DNA of 64,000 nt from Methylobacterium sp. W2 (GCF_020662345.1 NZ_VMOA01000011.1:62001-126000); one strand, 5' to 3'. Counted from the stretch's first letter, positions 51,020 to 61,700 are shown. Numbers and translations: made by a program. Notes: generated by a model not told the origin, from the sequence alone.

Positions 51020-51595
51020 TCAGTCGATCTTCTCGTTCGGGTAGACGCCCCAGAGCCGGTCCTGGCGGATGTAGCCGTCCACGTCGCCGCTCTTCTGGGG
51101 CAGCGCGACGATGACCCGACACCAGCTTCCGGTGCAGCTCTTCACGCTGCCGATGACGCCGGGCTGGAGCTTGGCTTCCACCCCCGAGCCTTCCTCCGCC
51201 CGTGCATGGAGCGGGATCGCCGCGTCGGCGCCCCTGGCCGCCATGACGATGGAGGTGCGCCGGCCGGAGAGGAGGGAGTGCAGCACCCAGCCTTCGGTTC
51301 CCTCGGAATCGCGGATGCGCCGCCAGGTCTCGAACTCGGCGACGATCTCGATGGGCAGGCCCGCCCGCTGGAACACCCACAGCGTGCGGTGGTCCTTCGA
51401 CGGCCCCTCACGCAGATTGACCCGATCGGTCTTGAGACTCGCATAGCGCGGCAGGGGCAGGCCCGTGGCCGGACCGCGATTCGCGTCCGATGCGCTTCCC
51501 GCCGCCGGGGCGGCCAGGACGGGGGAGGGCGGCGCCACGAGGGACAAGGCCACCGTCAGGCACGTGAAGAACAGAAGTCCAGGCAGGCGCGTCAT
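51020..51595 (-). CDS. Secreted SH3-domain protein
   Basis: A 191-residue exported protein: signal peptide MTRLPGLLFFTCLTVALSLV, a Pro/Ala-rich linker, then two SH3-like (DUF1058/SH3_3) units: TDRVNLREGPSKDHRTLWVF with ETWRRIRDSEGTEGWVLHSL, and ARAEEGSGVEAKLQPGVIGS with GSWCRVIVALPQKSGDVDGY. Such proteins are thought to bind cell-wall peptides. GGGAAG precedes the ATG at 51595. Confidence 0.85.
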   Translation of the reverse strand: MTRLPGLLFFTCLTVALSLVAPPSPVLAAPAAGSASDANRGPATGLPLPRYASLKTDRVNLREGPSKDHRTLWVFQRAGLPIEIVAEFETWRRIRDSEGTEGWVLHSLLSGRRTSIVMAARGADAAIPLHARAEEGSGVEAKLQPGVIGSVKSCTGSWCRVIVALPQKSGDVDGYIRQDRLWGVYPNEKID

Positions 51596-51860
51596 CGGTC
51601 TTCCCAAAGGTTCGCGATCGTCAAGGCCACGATCGCCATCGTCAATCCTCGTCTAGCGATCCCTCGCGCGCGGTGTTTCGGGCGCGAGGGCACGTTGTGT
51701 TCCGTGCCCTCTCTGGTAGAGAAGCCTCAAGAACCGGCAGCCGAGGCGTCGGGGCTATGGGACCTGTCTGGCCGATGCGTGGTTAATGCCGGGTCAAGCC
51801 TCGGCACGAACCGTGGCTCCCGGCAGCGGCCGGCCTGGCAGAAACGTTCGCGGAGGGTGC

Positions 51861-52865
51861 ATGTCGTCGTTGAAGCGCAAGCCACTCGTTGTGGTCACGC
51901 GTCGCCTCCCCGAGGTGGTCGAGGCGCGCATGCGCGAGTTGTTCGATATCCGCCTCAACCCCGACGATAAGCCGATGGGCAGCGAGGCGCTGGCCGCGGC
52001 GTTGCGCGAGGCCGACGTGCTCGTTCCCACCGTCACCGACAGGATCGATTCCGGTCTGCTCGCCCAAGCCGGGCCGAACCTTCGCCTGATCGCGAATTTC
52101 GGCAACGGTGTCGACCATATCGATGTGGCCGGGGCGCTGGAGCGCGGCATCACCGTCACCAACACCCCCGGCGTCCTCACCGAGGACACCGCCGACATGA
52201 CCATGGCCCTGATCCTCGCCGTGGCCCGCCGCGTGGCGGAAGGGGCGCGGATCATCCCAGACGACAATTGGGACGCGGGCTGGTCCCCCACCTGGATGCT
52301 CGGCCGCCGCATTACCGGCAAGCGCCTGGGCATCGTCGGCATGGGCCGGATCGGCCAGGCCCTGGCGCGCCGCGCCAAGGCGTTCGGCCTGCAGATCCAC
52401 TATCACAACCGGCGCAGGGCACCGGTGCAGATCGAGCGCGAACTCGACGCGACCTATTGGGAATCCCTCGACCAGATGCTGGCGCGGGTGGACATCGTGT
52501 CGGTGAACTGCCCGCACACGCCGGCGACCTATCATCTGCTCTCGGCCCGCCGCCTCAAGTTGCTCAAGCCCGAGGCGATCGTCGTGAACACGGCTCGCGG
52601 CGAGGTCATCGACGAGAACGCCCTTGCGCGCCTGATCGAGGCGGGCGAGATTTCGGCGGCCGGCCTCGACGTGTTCGAGCAAGAACCGGCCGTGAGTCCA
52701 CGCCTCGTGAAGCTCGCCCGGTCGGGCAAGGTCGTTCTCCTGCCGCATATGGGGTCGGCTACCCACGAGAGCCGGACTGATATGGGCGAGAAGGTCATCA
52801 TCAACATCAAGACCTTCATGGACGGGCACCGCCCGCCGGACCGCATCCTGCCGAGCATGCTCTGA
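51861..52865 (+). CDS. D-2-hydroxyacid dehydrogenase (glyoxylate/hydroxypyruvate reductase type)
   Basis: A 334-residue NAD(P)-dependent dehydrogenase. Rossmann motif GIVGMGRIGQALARRAKAFG (about 152-171), substrate loop NFGNGVDHIDV, and catalytic Arg in NTARGEVID, Glu in DVFEQEPAV and His in LLPHMGSAT. Closest group is glyoxylate reductase/D-glycerate dehydrogenase. In a methylotroph it could feed the serine cycle, but it is not linked to serine-cycle genes. GGAGGG precedes the ATG at 51861. Confidence 0.9.
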   Translation: MSSLKRKPLVVVTRRLPEVVEARMRELFDIRLNPDDKPMGSEALAAALREADVLVPTVTDRIDSGLLAQAGPNLRLIANFGNGVDHIDVAGALERGITVTNTPGVLTEDTADMTMALILAVARRVAEGARIIPDDNWDAGWSPTWMLGRRITGKRLGIVGMGRIGQALARRAKAFGLQIHYHNRRRAPVQIERELDATYWESLDQMLARVDIVSVNCPHTPATYHLLSARRLKLLKPEAIVVNTARGEVIDENALARLIEAGEISAAGLDVFEQEPAVSPRLVKLARSGKVVLLPHMGSATHESRTDMGEKVIINIKTFMDGHRPPDRILPSML

Positions 52866-52971
52866 CAACCGGTCATCGACCCAAGGTCGCGCTCCGGCGC
52901 CGGGCTCAGGGCGGGTTTGCACGGTGCTTGCAGGGTCGTTGACCTATGTGCATTCGCAGACCGGGGCCGTA

Positions 52972-52996
52972 GGAACGGCGTCATGTCCGATACGTT
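52972..52996 (+). promoter_or_regulatory. Consensus EcfG (general stress) promoter
   Basis: GGAAC at 52972-52976, 16 bases, CGTT at 52993-52996: exact match to the EcfG consensus, 55 bases before the ATG of the PAS/HisKA_2 gene in the same orientation. Confidence 0.65.
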
Positions 52997-53051
52997 GACC
53001 GGCGCCGACAGGGATCATCGGTTGTCGCGTAGCGGGTAGAGTGGGAGCAAC

Positions 53052-54092
53052 ATGGCCGCGGAGACAGAGTCGACCGAGGCGAGCATCGGAGAGGCCGTAC
53101 CCTGCGACGAGTTTCGTCGCTTTGCGGATTTCGTGCCCCTGATGATGTGGCGCTCCGATATCGAAGGGGCAGCGGTCCATCATAATGAGTGCTGGCTCGA
53201 TTTCACTGGCCGGGACCGGGATGCCGAGCTCGGCCATGGCTGGCGGCGGGGCCTGCATCCGGATGATTTCGACCGTCATGCCGCCCTGGTCGAGGAGGCC
53301 TTCGCGTCGCGCAGTCCCTACTCCATCGAGTTTCGCCTGCGCCGTCATGACGGGGCCTATCGCTGGCTTCTCAACAACGCCCGTCCCCTCACCGAGAACG
53401 GTACGTTTCAGGGCTATCTCGGCTCGTGCTTCGACATCACCGACCGCAAGCGGGCGGAGGAGCATGCCGAGCATGCCCTCGTCGAGAAGGAGGCGCTTCT
53501 CGCCGAAGTCTATCACCGGGTGCGCAACAACCTTCAGGTGATGGTGAGCCTGATCGGTCTCTACGGCCGCGCCGCACCGGCGCCGTGTCGCGGGAGCTTC
53601 GAGGCCCTCGGCCAGCGGGTGCGTGCCATCGCCCTCGTTCAGCAGCATCTGCACGAAGCGCCGCACATCGCCTCCATCGACCTGCGCGACTATCTTCACC
53701 GGCTCGCCTCCGGCCTCGGCCAGTTGCGGCGGGCGGGTCGTATCAGCGTGGCGGTGGGCGGTAGCGGCACGAGCCTCGTGGAACCGCGGACCGCCAACGC
53801 CCTTGGCATGATCGTGGCCGAAGTCGTGGCCGAATGCCTCGACGCCACTGCCGATTCCGTCTCCTGCACGATCGCGATCACCATCGACGCCAAGGCCGGC
53901 GCTCCGGTTCGCCTCACCATCGTGTCGGGCGGCGATCAGCCGGAAGGCCGTGCCACGGACGTGCCCAATCTCGGTCCGCGGCTGGTGGCGGCCTATGCTG
54001 CCCAGGCCGAAATCGCGGTTCGCGGCACCGGCACGCAGGTCGACCCGATGGAACTGCAACTGCCCGAAGCCCTGGTGCATCCGTCGGAGTAG
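53052..54092 (+). CDS. PAS-HisKA_2 histidine kinase-like protein with degenerate ATP-binding domain
   Basis: A 346-residue soluble protein. A PAS domain (about 18-130, ending in CFDITDRKRAEEHAE) is followed by a HisKA_2 dimerisation domain with phospho-acceptor His155 in EVYHRVRNNLQVMVSLI. The C-terminal catalytic domain is altered: the N-box region reads ALGMIVAEVVAECLDATAD without the nucleotide-binding Asn, and the G1 box Asp-x-Gly is VSGGDQP. It probably cannot autophosphorylate and may act as a phosphotransfer or sequestering partner, as ChpT-like proteins do. HisKA_2/HWE kinases feed the PhyR-NepR-EcfG cascade; a consensus EcfG promoter precedes this gene. GGGAG is six bases before the ATG. 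Confidence 0.85.
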   Translation: MAAETESTEASIGEAVPCDEFRRFADFVPLMMWRSDIEGAAVHHNECWLDFTGRDRDAELGHGWRRGLHPDDFDRHAALVEEAFASRSPYSIEFRLRRHDGAYRWLLNNARPLTENGTFQGYLGSCFDITDRKRAEEHAEHALVEKEALLAEVYHRVRNNLQVMVSLIGLYGRAAPAPCRGSFEALGQRVRAIALVQQHLHEAPHIASIDLRDYLHRLASGLGQLRRAGRISVAVGGSGTSLVEPRTANALGMIVAEVVAECLDATADSVSCTIAITIDAKAGAPVRLTIVSGGDQPEGRATDVPNLGPRLVAAYAAQAEIAVRGTGTQVDPMELQLPEALVHPSE

Positions 54093-54194
54093 CGGGCATT
54101 GGCGCTCGCCTGACGGCGGGTCGCTCCCTATATCGATGGGGCGAAGAAATGCCACCGCTTCGCTCGATCGTCGCCGAGAGTTCAGCCTCACACC

Positions 54195-54617
54195 ATGCTT
54201 CCACCCATCGCAACGATCATCGACAATTTCGAAATCCTCGACGACGGGCCGGACCAGCTCGAATACCTGATGGAACTCGGCCGTGCCCTGCCGCCCTTTC
54301 CGGACGAGCTGCTCACCGAACAGAACCGGGTTCATGGCTGCGAAAGCCAGGTCTGGGTCGATTCGAACGTCGATCATTCGCAGTCTCCGCCGCGCCTGCA
54401 TCTGCGGGGTACCAGCGATTCCTTCATAACCAAGGGATTGATCGCCTTGGTGATGGCCCTGCATGACGGGAAGACGCCGACCGAGATCGCGGATGTCGAC
54501 GTCTTCCAGGTCTTCAAGCGGATCGGCCTCGGCGCTCACCTGACGTCGAAGCGTTCCAACGGGGTGCGGGCCATGGCCGAGCGCATCCATCGGGACGCGG
54601 CCCGGCTCGCGGCCTGA
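54195..54617 (+). CDS. sufE: SufE-type sulfur acceptor
   Basis: A 140-residue SufE. The sulfur-accepting Cys lies in RVHGCESQVWVD (about residue 52); IIDNFEILDDGPDQLEYLME and the C-terminal HLTSKRSNGVRAMAERI are typical. SufE takes persulfide from SufS-type cysteine desulfurases and stimulates them. It is separated from the suf operon and from the encapsulin desulfurase (25 kb away), but that enzyme is also of the SufS class, so SufE is a possible partner. Ribosome binding site weak; about 100 bases after the kinase-like gene. Confidence 0.9.
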   Translation: MLPPIATIIDNFEILDDGPDQLEYLMELGRALPPFPDELLTEQNRVHGCESQVWVDSNVDHSQSPPRLHLRGTSDSFITKGLIALVMALHDGKTPTEIADVDVFQVFKRIGLGAHLTSKRSNGVRAMAERIHRDAARLAA

Positions 54618-54632
54618 ACCAGCCTATAAGCT

Positions 54633-55487
54633 TCAGGCCCGGTCGCGCCATAGGCGCAGGCGTGACCGGCTCGGACCCACCGCCTCCCGCTCAAGCCCGT
54701 AATGCTCCGCCAGCCGCGCCAGGGCGATACGGATGACGACCTTGGCTGAGCGCGCTGGCCATCGGCGCTCCGCCTCGATGGTCTCCAGGCCTTTCACGAA
54801 GCCGCATAGGTCGATCAGCAATCCGGACAGGTCGCTCCCCACTGCGGTGAGGGCCGCGCGGACGCGCTGTCGGGCCGCCAGCATGGCGTCCGACCCTGCC
54901 GAGGGATCGCGGGGGCCGCCGCCATCGACCTTGACCCCGCTCCAGTCCGACCCCATGCGCGGCGTCAGAGCCCCCATCGTCATGTCGCGGCGCAGCCGTT
55001 CGCCCGCCTCGAAGCAGGCGGCGTCGATCAAGGGAGTTCCATCGCGGTCGCGGCGCCGCGCCATCCAGGCGAGGGGGCTCTCGGACGCGTCGCGGACCGG
55101 GCGGCTCGGCTCGCCCTTGCCATCGAGGTCGAGATGCTGGGCGAGGTAGGGCGTGTCCCGGCCGGCCCGATCCCGCCGCAGTCTCGCCCGCCCGGCGGCG
55201 CTGATGGTGAGCCGGGCGTGCCGTCCCGCCGCCTGCTCGGCGAGATCGCAGGAGAGAAGCGTCTGTCCGGCCTGCGCGATGTAGCGTCCGCAACTCACCG
55301 AGATCCCGCTGCCGCCACTCCGCACGATGATCTCGCCGTCCGTCAACGGGTCGGGCAGGGCATAGGCCCCTTCCTCGTCGAGGGCCGAGAGGAGCCGGGC
55401 CGCATCGCGCCCGAGTTCCGCCTGACCTGTCGCCAGCATGGTCCGCTGCCCCGTGCGGTGAGTCGCCACATTCCGGCTTTTGTTCAT
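54633..55487 (-). CDS. DUF6456 domain protein
   Basis: A 284-residue cytoplasmic protein. The C-terminal half (about 135-275) matches DUF6456: [41 protein letters not shown], and [20 protein letters not shown] followed by a short helix-turn-helix-like stretch ([19 protein letters not shown]). The N-terminal part has a [20 protein letters not shown] segment. Role unknown; the C-terminal tail suggests DNA binding. GGGAA precedes the ATG at 55487. Converges with sufE. Confidence 0.8.
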   Translation of the reverse strand: MNKSRNVATHRTGQRTMLATGQAELGRDAARLLSALDEEGAYALPDPLTDGEIIVRSGGSGISVSCGRYIAQAGQTLLSCDLAEQAAGRHARLTISAAGRARLRRDRAGRDTPYLAQHLDLDGKGEPSRPVRDASESPLAWMARRRDRDGTPLIDAACFEAGERLRRDMTMGALTPRMGSDWSGVKVDGGGPRDPSAGSDAMLAARQRVRAALTAVGSDLSGLLIDLCGFVKGLETIEAERRWPARSAKVVIRIALARLAEHYGLEREAVGPSRSRLRLWRDRA

Positions 55488-55635
55488 GATATGTTCCCAA
55501 GTGCATTCAAGCGGTAACCACCGCGGCACTGGGGATGTTAGAAGAAAATAATCCTAGCGCAAGTCCCAATCGTAGTCATGGAAAACGCGGGAAGGCCGGG
55601 CGGCGAGACTTTGCCGGCGCCCGGCCCCGCTTCCT

Positions 55636-56070
55636 TTAAGCAGCCTCGTCGTAGGTGCCGTTGCGGGTCTGGCCGAGGCCGATGGCCTTGGCGAGGTCCG
55701 AACGCGCCTTGGCGTAGTTCGGGGCGACCATCGGATAATCCGAGGGGAGGCCCCACTTGGCGCGGTACTGTTCCGGGCTCATGTCGTACTTTGCGCGCAG
55801 GTGACGCTTGAGCGATTTGAACACGCGACCGTCTTCGAGACAGATGATGTGATCGGCTGTCACCGATTTCTTCACGGGGACTGCGGGCTGCTGCGGCGCG
55901 GATGCGACCTTGGCCTCGCCCTCACCACTCGCGACCTGGGTCAGCGAGGCATGGACGCGGGTAATGAGCTGCGCGAGCTCGCCGACCGGCACCGGGTTGT
56001 TGCTCACATAGGCCGAGACGATATCGACCGTCAGTTCCACGAAGTCGGCCGAATTCTCAATGTCGCTCAT
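55636..56070 (-). CDS. mucR: MucR/Ros family transcriptional regulator
   Basis: A 144-residue regulator. N-terminal oligomerisation region ([20 protein letters not shown]), then the Ros-type zinc-finger-like domain [20 protein letters not shown] and [20 protein letters not shown]. The finger has one Cys with Asp in place of the second, as in many MucR proteins that bind zinc differently or not at all. MucR is an H-NS-like repressor of exopolysaccharide and cell-cycle genes. A 14-base palindrome overlaps its start codon, suggesting autoregulation. Confidence 0.92.
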   Translation of the reverse strand: MSDIENSADFVELTVDIVSAYVSNNPVPVGELAQLITRVHASLTQVASGEGEAKVASAPQQPAVPVKKSVTADHIICLEDGRVFKSLKRHLRAKYDMSPEQYRAKWGLPSDYPMVAPNYAKARSDLAKAIGLGQTRNGTYDEAA

Positions 56071-56082
56071 TGTTTAAACAAT
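56069..56082. promoter_or_regulatory. Perfect palindrome overlapping the mucR start
   Basis: ATTGTTTAAACAAT, fully self-complementary, spans the first two bases of the mucR ATG (minus strand) and the space up to its AAGGA ribosome binding site. MucR/Ros proteins bind AT-rich sites and repress their own genes, so this may be an autoregulatory operator or a start-hiding hairpin. Confidence 0.45.
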
Positions 56083-56574
56083 TCCTTTTAGCACGAGGCC
56101 GGACACAGTCTGTTGAGTATGCAGGCGGTGGGCCAAGGGACAGTTTGGCAATCCACGGCTGGAACTCTCGGCATCGTGGCTTCATCCAGTGGCGCTTTAC
56201 GATGGTGGCGAGGGTAATCGCCATATCTCCCATTTATGATATTCAAATTGATCTCGCAAGACGGGGTCAGTCATGCCGATGCGTCGAATCAACGGTTCTG
56301 AACAATATTTCAATTTAACGTGAACTCGCATCGCCGCAGGCTAAGTCGATGCACTGTCAACAATGCCTCTCAAGGATAGAGAATCAGTTGCACCCATGAT
56401 CCCATCGCCACTCAGCGGTCGAGCGATCCTGCGCTGTGCCGAAAAGACTTCCGCCTCGACCTTGCCCATGGCCTCCGACTGGGACACATGCAGGCATCGA
56501 AGGCGATCGGTAAACGGATCGGTCGCTGCTACGCTATTCAGCCGACGGTGGTTGGCAACCTTGCAGGTCTATCG
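56083..56574. other. Long divergent intergenic region
   Basis: About 490 bases between divergent mucR and oligopeptidase B. AT-rich around 56220-56320, consistent with promoters and MucR-type sites. Short frames on the plus strand show no family resemblance. An open extension of the peptidase frame to 56488 lacks similarity. Confidence 0.4.
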
Positions 56575-58725
56575 ATGGACGATCTTTTCCACTTGGAAAG
56601 CAAGCCACCCGTCGCCGAGGTGCGTCCGCACACATTCACTGTGCATGGTCGAGCAATTTCCGACAATTATTCTTGGCTGAAGGCCGAGAGCTGGCGCGAC
56701 GTGCTCAAGGATCCCACTGCGCTCCCGCCCGACATCCGCGCATATCTCGACGCCGAGAACGCTTATACGGAAGCGGCGCTTGGCGATCTTGGTTCTCTAC
56801 GCAAGAGTCTGGTCGCGGAGATGCGCGGGCGCATTCGCGAAGACGATAGCGGCGTGCCCGAGCCGGACGGTGCCTTTGCCTACTACACCCGCCATCGCGA
56901 AGGCGGGCAGCATCCCCTCGTCTGCCGCCGTCCGCGCACGGTCGTGGTCATCCCCGGCCAGGGGGCGGAGACGGCCGGTACGGGCGGTCCGGAGGAGGGA
57001 GAGGAGATCCTCCTCGACGGTGACCAGGAGGGCAAGGGTCTGCCCTTCTTCGAGCTCGCCGCCGCGGTGCATTCGGACGATCACGCCCGCCTGGCCTGGA
57101 GCGCGGATTCCAAGGGGTCCGAGCTCCACACCATCCGTGTCCGCGACCTCGGCACCGGGCGGGATCTCCAAGACCGCATCGAGGCGACCACCGGTGAGGT
57201 GGTCTGGTCCGCCGACGGGCTGTCGTTCCACTACATCGCCGTGGACGAGAACCATCGTCCCGCTCGCGTCATGCATCACGTAGTGGGTACGGAGCAGGCC
57301 GCCGATACGATGCTCTACGAGGAACGGGATTCCGGATTCTTCGTCCATATCGAGACGACGCAATCGCGCGATTACCTCGCCATCACGGCGAGCGACCACG
57401 AGACCTCCGAGGTTCATCTCCTCGACCGTAAATCGTCGGGTGCAACCCTGCTATGCGTTCAGCCGCGGGAGCCGCTGCTGATCTACTCCGTGGAGAATTG
57501 GGGGAACCACCTCTTCATCCTGACCAATGCGGACGGGGCCGAAGATTTCAAGATCGTCACCACCCGCATCGGCGCGTCGGACCGTGCGCACTGGACCGAT
57601 TTGATCCCGCACCGGCGTGGCGTGATGATCCGTCATCAGCACGTCATCGCCCAGCACCTCGTGCGCCTCGAGATCGAGAATGCGCGGCCCCGCATCGTCG
57701 TCCGAGACACGCAGGGCAATGAGCACGTCGTGGCCTTCGCCGAGGAGGCCTATTCCCTCGGCCTCCAGCCGGGACACGAGTTCGAGACGGCGGTGATCCG
57801 CTTTACCTATTCGTCGATGACCACGCCGGCGGAGACCTACGATTACGATTGCACGACCCGCGCGCGGCAGTTGCGCAAGCGTCAGACGATCCCGAGCGGA
57901 CACGATGCCGCCGCCTACGTGACCCGCCGGATCTTCGCCACGGCGCCGGACGGGGAGAGCGTGCCGGTCTCGCTCCTGCACCGCCGCGACCTCGTCCTCG
58001 ACGGCTCGGCTCCGCTGCTGCTCTATGGCTACGGGTCCTACGGCACGCTGATGCCGGCCGCGTTCCGCACCAACCTGCTGTCGCTGGTGGATCGCGGCTT
58101 CGTCTATGCCATCGCCCATGTCCGCGGCGGCACTGAGAAGGGCTGGCACTGGTACATGGACGGCAAGCGCGCGAAGAAGCCCAACACCTTCACCGATTTC
58201 GTCGCCTGCGGCCGCGCCCTGGCGGAGGCCGGATACACCACGCCCGGTCGCATCGTCGCTCATGGCGGGTCGGCCGGCGGGATGCTGATGGGCGCGGTGG
58301 CCAACCTCGCGCCCGAGCTCTTTGTAGGGATCGTTGCCGACGTGCCCTTCGTCGACGTGCTCAACACCATGCTCGACGGCGACTTGCCGCTGACCCCGCC
58401 GGAATGGCCCGAATGGGGCAATCCGGGCGCGAGCGTCGAGGATTTCGAGACGATCCTGTCCTACTCGCCTTACGACAACGTCAGGGCGCAGCACTACCCG
58501 GCGATCCTGGCACTCGGCGGCCTCACCGACCCGCGCGTGACCTATTGGGAGCCGGCGAAATGGGTGGCGCGCCTGCGTGCCACGATGACGGGCGGCGGCC
58601 CGATCCTGATGCGGATCAATATGGAGGCCGGCCATGGCGGGGCGGCGGGACGCTTCGACCGGCTGGAAGAGGTGGCGTTGATCTATGCCTTCGCCCTGCG
58701 GGCGGTGGGGCGGGCTGGAGCTTGA
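56575..58725 (+). CDS. ptrB: Oligopeptidase B (S9 prolyl oligopeptidase family)
   Basis: A 716-residue serine peptidase: N-terminal beta-propeller (about 1-430) and alpha/beta hydrolase domain. Nucleophile Ser in IVAHGGSAGGMLMGAVANL, Asp in ALGGLTDPRVTYWEP and His in NMEAGHGGAAGR complete the triad; LLLYGYGSYG and FVYAIAHVRGGTEKGWHWY are the oligopeptidase B signatures. It cleaves short peptides after Arg/Lys in the cytoplasm. The ATG at 56575 with AGGT upstream is preferred; a 29-residue longer frame starts at 56488. Stop is 13 bases from the convergent AsmA gene. Confidence 0.92.
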   Translation: MDDLFHLESKPPVAEVRPHTFTVHGRAISDNYSWLKAESWRDVLKDPTALPPDIRAYLDAENAYTEAALGDLGSLRKSLVAEMRGRIREDDSGVPEPDGAFAYYTRHREGGQHPLVCRRPRTVVVIPGQGAETAGTGGPEEGEEILLDGDQEGKGLPFFELAAAVHSDDHARLAWSADSKGSELHTIRVRDLGTGRDLQDRIEATTGEVVWSADGLSFHYIAVDENHRPARVMHHVVGTEQAADTMLYEERDSGFFVHIETTQSRDYLAITASDHETSEVHLLDRKSSGATLLCVQPREPLLIYSVENWGNHLFILTNADGAEDFKIVTTRIGASDRAHWTDLIPHRRGVMIRHQHVIAQHLVRLEIENARPRIVVRDTQGNEHVVAFAEEAYSLGLQPGHEFETAVIRFTYSSMTTPAETYDYDCTTRARQLRKRQTIPSGHDAAAYVTRRIFATAPDGESVPVSLLHRRDLVLDGSAPLLLYGYGSYGTLMPAAFRTNLLSLVDRGFVYAIAHVRGGTEKGWHWYMDGKRAKKPNTFTDFVACGRALAEAGYTTPGRIVAHGGSAGGMLMGAVANLAPELFVGIVADVPFVDVLNTMLDGDLPLTPPEWPEWGNPGASVEDFETILSYSPYDNVRAQHYPAILALGGLTDPRVTYWEPAKWVARLRATMTGGGPILMRINMEAGHGGAAGRFDRLEEVALIYAFALRAVGRAGA

Positions 58726-58738
58726 CCCTCGGGAGGCA

Positions 58739-61700
58739 TCAGGGCTGGGGGACGGGCTCCGGCTGCGCCCCCTGGCGAGCGGTTTCCTCTTCTGCGCGGA
58801 TGCGGGACTGCCGCTCTGCCTCTTCGGTCGCTGCCTTCTCGGCGGCCTTGTCGGCCTTCAGCTTGGCCTGACGGGCCGCCTCTTCAGCCGCGGCCTTGTC
58901 GGCCGCTGCCTTGATGGCGGCGGCGCGGGCCCTGTCCATCTCGATCCTCGCGCGACGCCGCTGGCGCTCGATCTGATCCGCCTCGAACAGTTCGATCTTG
59001 TCGAGTTCGCGCTGCAGGACCACGGCGGCAAGGCCGTTGGTCAGCGGGCCGGCATCGATACTCCGGTCGGGTTTGCTAAGCGGGCCGGAATAGGCGAGCT
59101 GCACCGACGGAACTCCACCGGTCCAGCCCTTCGGGGCGCCGCCCCCTGTCAATGTCCCGCGCGCATCGAACCGCCCGGTGTTGAGGTCGATGGCGAGGGT
59201 GCCGGCCCAGCGCGGTCCACCGAGATCGAAGGCAAGGGGGGCTGCGCGGAGCGACCCGCCGGAGAGGGTCGCCGGCGCCTTGATGGTTCCCTTCACCGCC
59301 ATCGTCGCAGCGGTGAGTTCTTCGGCAACGAGCGCCTGGAGTCGCCCGTCCCGCAGTGGATCGTCCTCCGCAAGGGCTTTCACCAGGGCGCGCTCGATCC
59401 CGCCCGGATCGCCGCCGGGCAGCACGAGGTCGGTCAGGGCGATATCGCCGCTGCCGCCGAGATTGTTCGCCATGTTCGTCACGCTTTGGCCCGAGGCGCC
59501 GAAGCGCAGGGTCGCGCTGGCACGGCCGGAGATCGGCCCCGGACCGACGAGATCGGCGATGGAAGCGTCCCTCAGGCTCCCTTCTCCGGTGATTGCCGCC
59601 GCTCCGCCCTGCCGGGACAGGGTGACGGTCCCCATGAGACGGCCCCCGGCGAGGCGGCCGCTGAGGTCGCGGATCGAGAGGACGCCGTTGTCGAGACGGG
59701 CACCGAAGGCCGCGCCCTCGGCGGTGAAGCGACGGCCGAGATCGAGCGCGTCCACTCTCACGTCGAGGTCGATGGGCGGCCGATCCGCCGGCGGGGCGCC
59801 GAACCGGGCGCCGTCCCCGGCCTCCGGCTTCTTCCCGTCCGGCGGGATTACCAGGGACGCGGCGAGCCAGGGCAGCGACAGCCGCCCCAACGCCACGCTG
59901 CCGAAGATGTCGCCCGCGGGCGACCGGTTGACGTTGGCGAGGATCGTTGCCCCGGCGATTCGCCCGGCCACATCCGCATGGGCATCCCGCCCCGCCCGCG
60001 ACAACCCTACCAGTAACTCCGCGGGCAGCGGCGAAGGCAGAGCGGAGGTGCTGCCGGCGAGGAGGAGGAAGGGGGCGAGATCGGCTGTCTTCACCTGGAT
60101 CTCGCCGGCCTCCGGCGGCGCCTGGCCTGGCCCGGGCACGACCGACCTCACCGTCGAGAGGGTGAGGTCGGCGATGGTGCCGGAGATGTCGAGGCCGAGC
60201 GGCGGAACCGCGCCGTCGGCGCCGGCCTGGCCGCGTGTCCCGGTGATGCGCAGGGCGGCGGGTTTACGCAGGGCGACCATGTCCTCGCGCTCGAACCAGC
60301 GCCCGGCGAGCGGGGTCGTCAATCCGAGGGAGAGGCTGTCGATGCGGCCGCCCCGCGACAGCAGGTCGAGGTCGAGGCTGCCGCCCGCCGCGGTCCCGTC
60401 GGCGCTGGTGCGCAGGGTGTCGGCGTCCCCGGCCTCGCGCTCCAGGGTTACGGCAAGGTCGAGGGCACCGGCCCGGAGAAAGCCGGGGATCATCCGGGCC
60501 TCGGCGATCCAGGTCCTGTCGAGGAGGGCGATGAGGGGCGCGGCCACCGGTGCCCACATCCGGCCGGCGATGCGGCCGGACCCGTCCGGGGCGATGCGGC
60601 CGGAGAGCTTGGCATTGGCGCCGGCTACATCCGTGACGTCGAGGCTGCCGACATTGAGGCTGGCCCCGTCCGATTGGATGCTCGCGGCGATGGTCCCGTT
60701 GCCCGAACGGGCCCCGGCCGGCCCGTAGCGCACGTCCCGCGCCTGGATCGTCAGGCCGATATCGTGGTCGTGGAGGCCTGACAGGGCACTGCCGAACGAG
60801 GGCAGGGCGGCGATGTCGATGCCTTGCGCCGAGAGTTGCGCGTCGAAGCGGCCGCGCCCACCCGCTTCGGCCTGGGTGTAGCGGGCGTTGCCGGTGATCC
60901 GCGCCTCGCCGAGGGAGAGCCGCAGGTTGCGCAGCGACAGCGACGGGCTCGCCGTCGAGAGATCCGCGGATGCCTGGATCGGGCGCCCGTCCATCACCGC
61001 GACGGCGGGGCCGCCGAGGCCGAACTTGCGCAGGTAGCGTCCGAACCCGTCCGAGGCGGCGGCGTCGAGGGAGACGTTACCGGTGAACCGGAGGGCCGGT
61101 TGCGTATCGACCTCGCCCGAGGCGGTGAGGGCGGCCTCGCCCGGTGCCGTCACCGAGAAGCGGCGCAGGGCGAGCCCTCCCGTCCGGTCGAACGTGCCGG
61201 ACAGTCGCAGGTTCGTCCAATCGTCGAGGCCGAGGGCGATGCTCTCGATGCCGAGATCGAGATCGACCATCATCGGCAGTTCGGAACCCGCCCGCGGCAT
61301 TCCGCGCGCGAGGAGGGCCTGTCCTCCCGTGGAGATCAGGAAGGCGTCGAGATCCAGGCGGCGGGTCTCCAGGGTCAGTGCCGCCCTCCAGGCCCGCAGG
61401 TCGATCCGCCCTGTGCCGGCGAGGCGCATGGCCTGACCGCCGGGATCGATCTCGGCCTTCACGTCGGAGAATCGCACGATGGGGCCGCTGGCCTTGAACG
61501 TGCCGCCCAGGGAGAACGGAAGGTAGGCGCCCGCCACCTGGACCGGCGGCCCGACCACGACTCGTGCCGTCCCTTCCGCCTTCGGGATCATCGCGCGCGG
61601 GGCGTCCCCGACCGCCTCCGGCTCGCCCGGCATCGGGTCGAGGCGGATGCGGGCATCGGCCTCGAAACGCGGATGGGTGTCGCCGCCGCCGGAGATCTTC

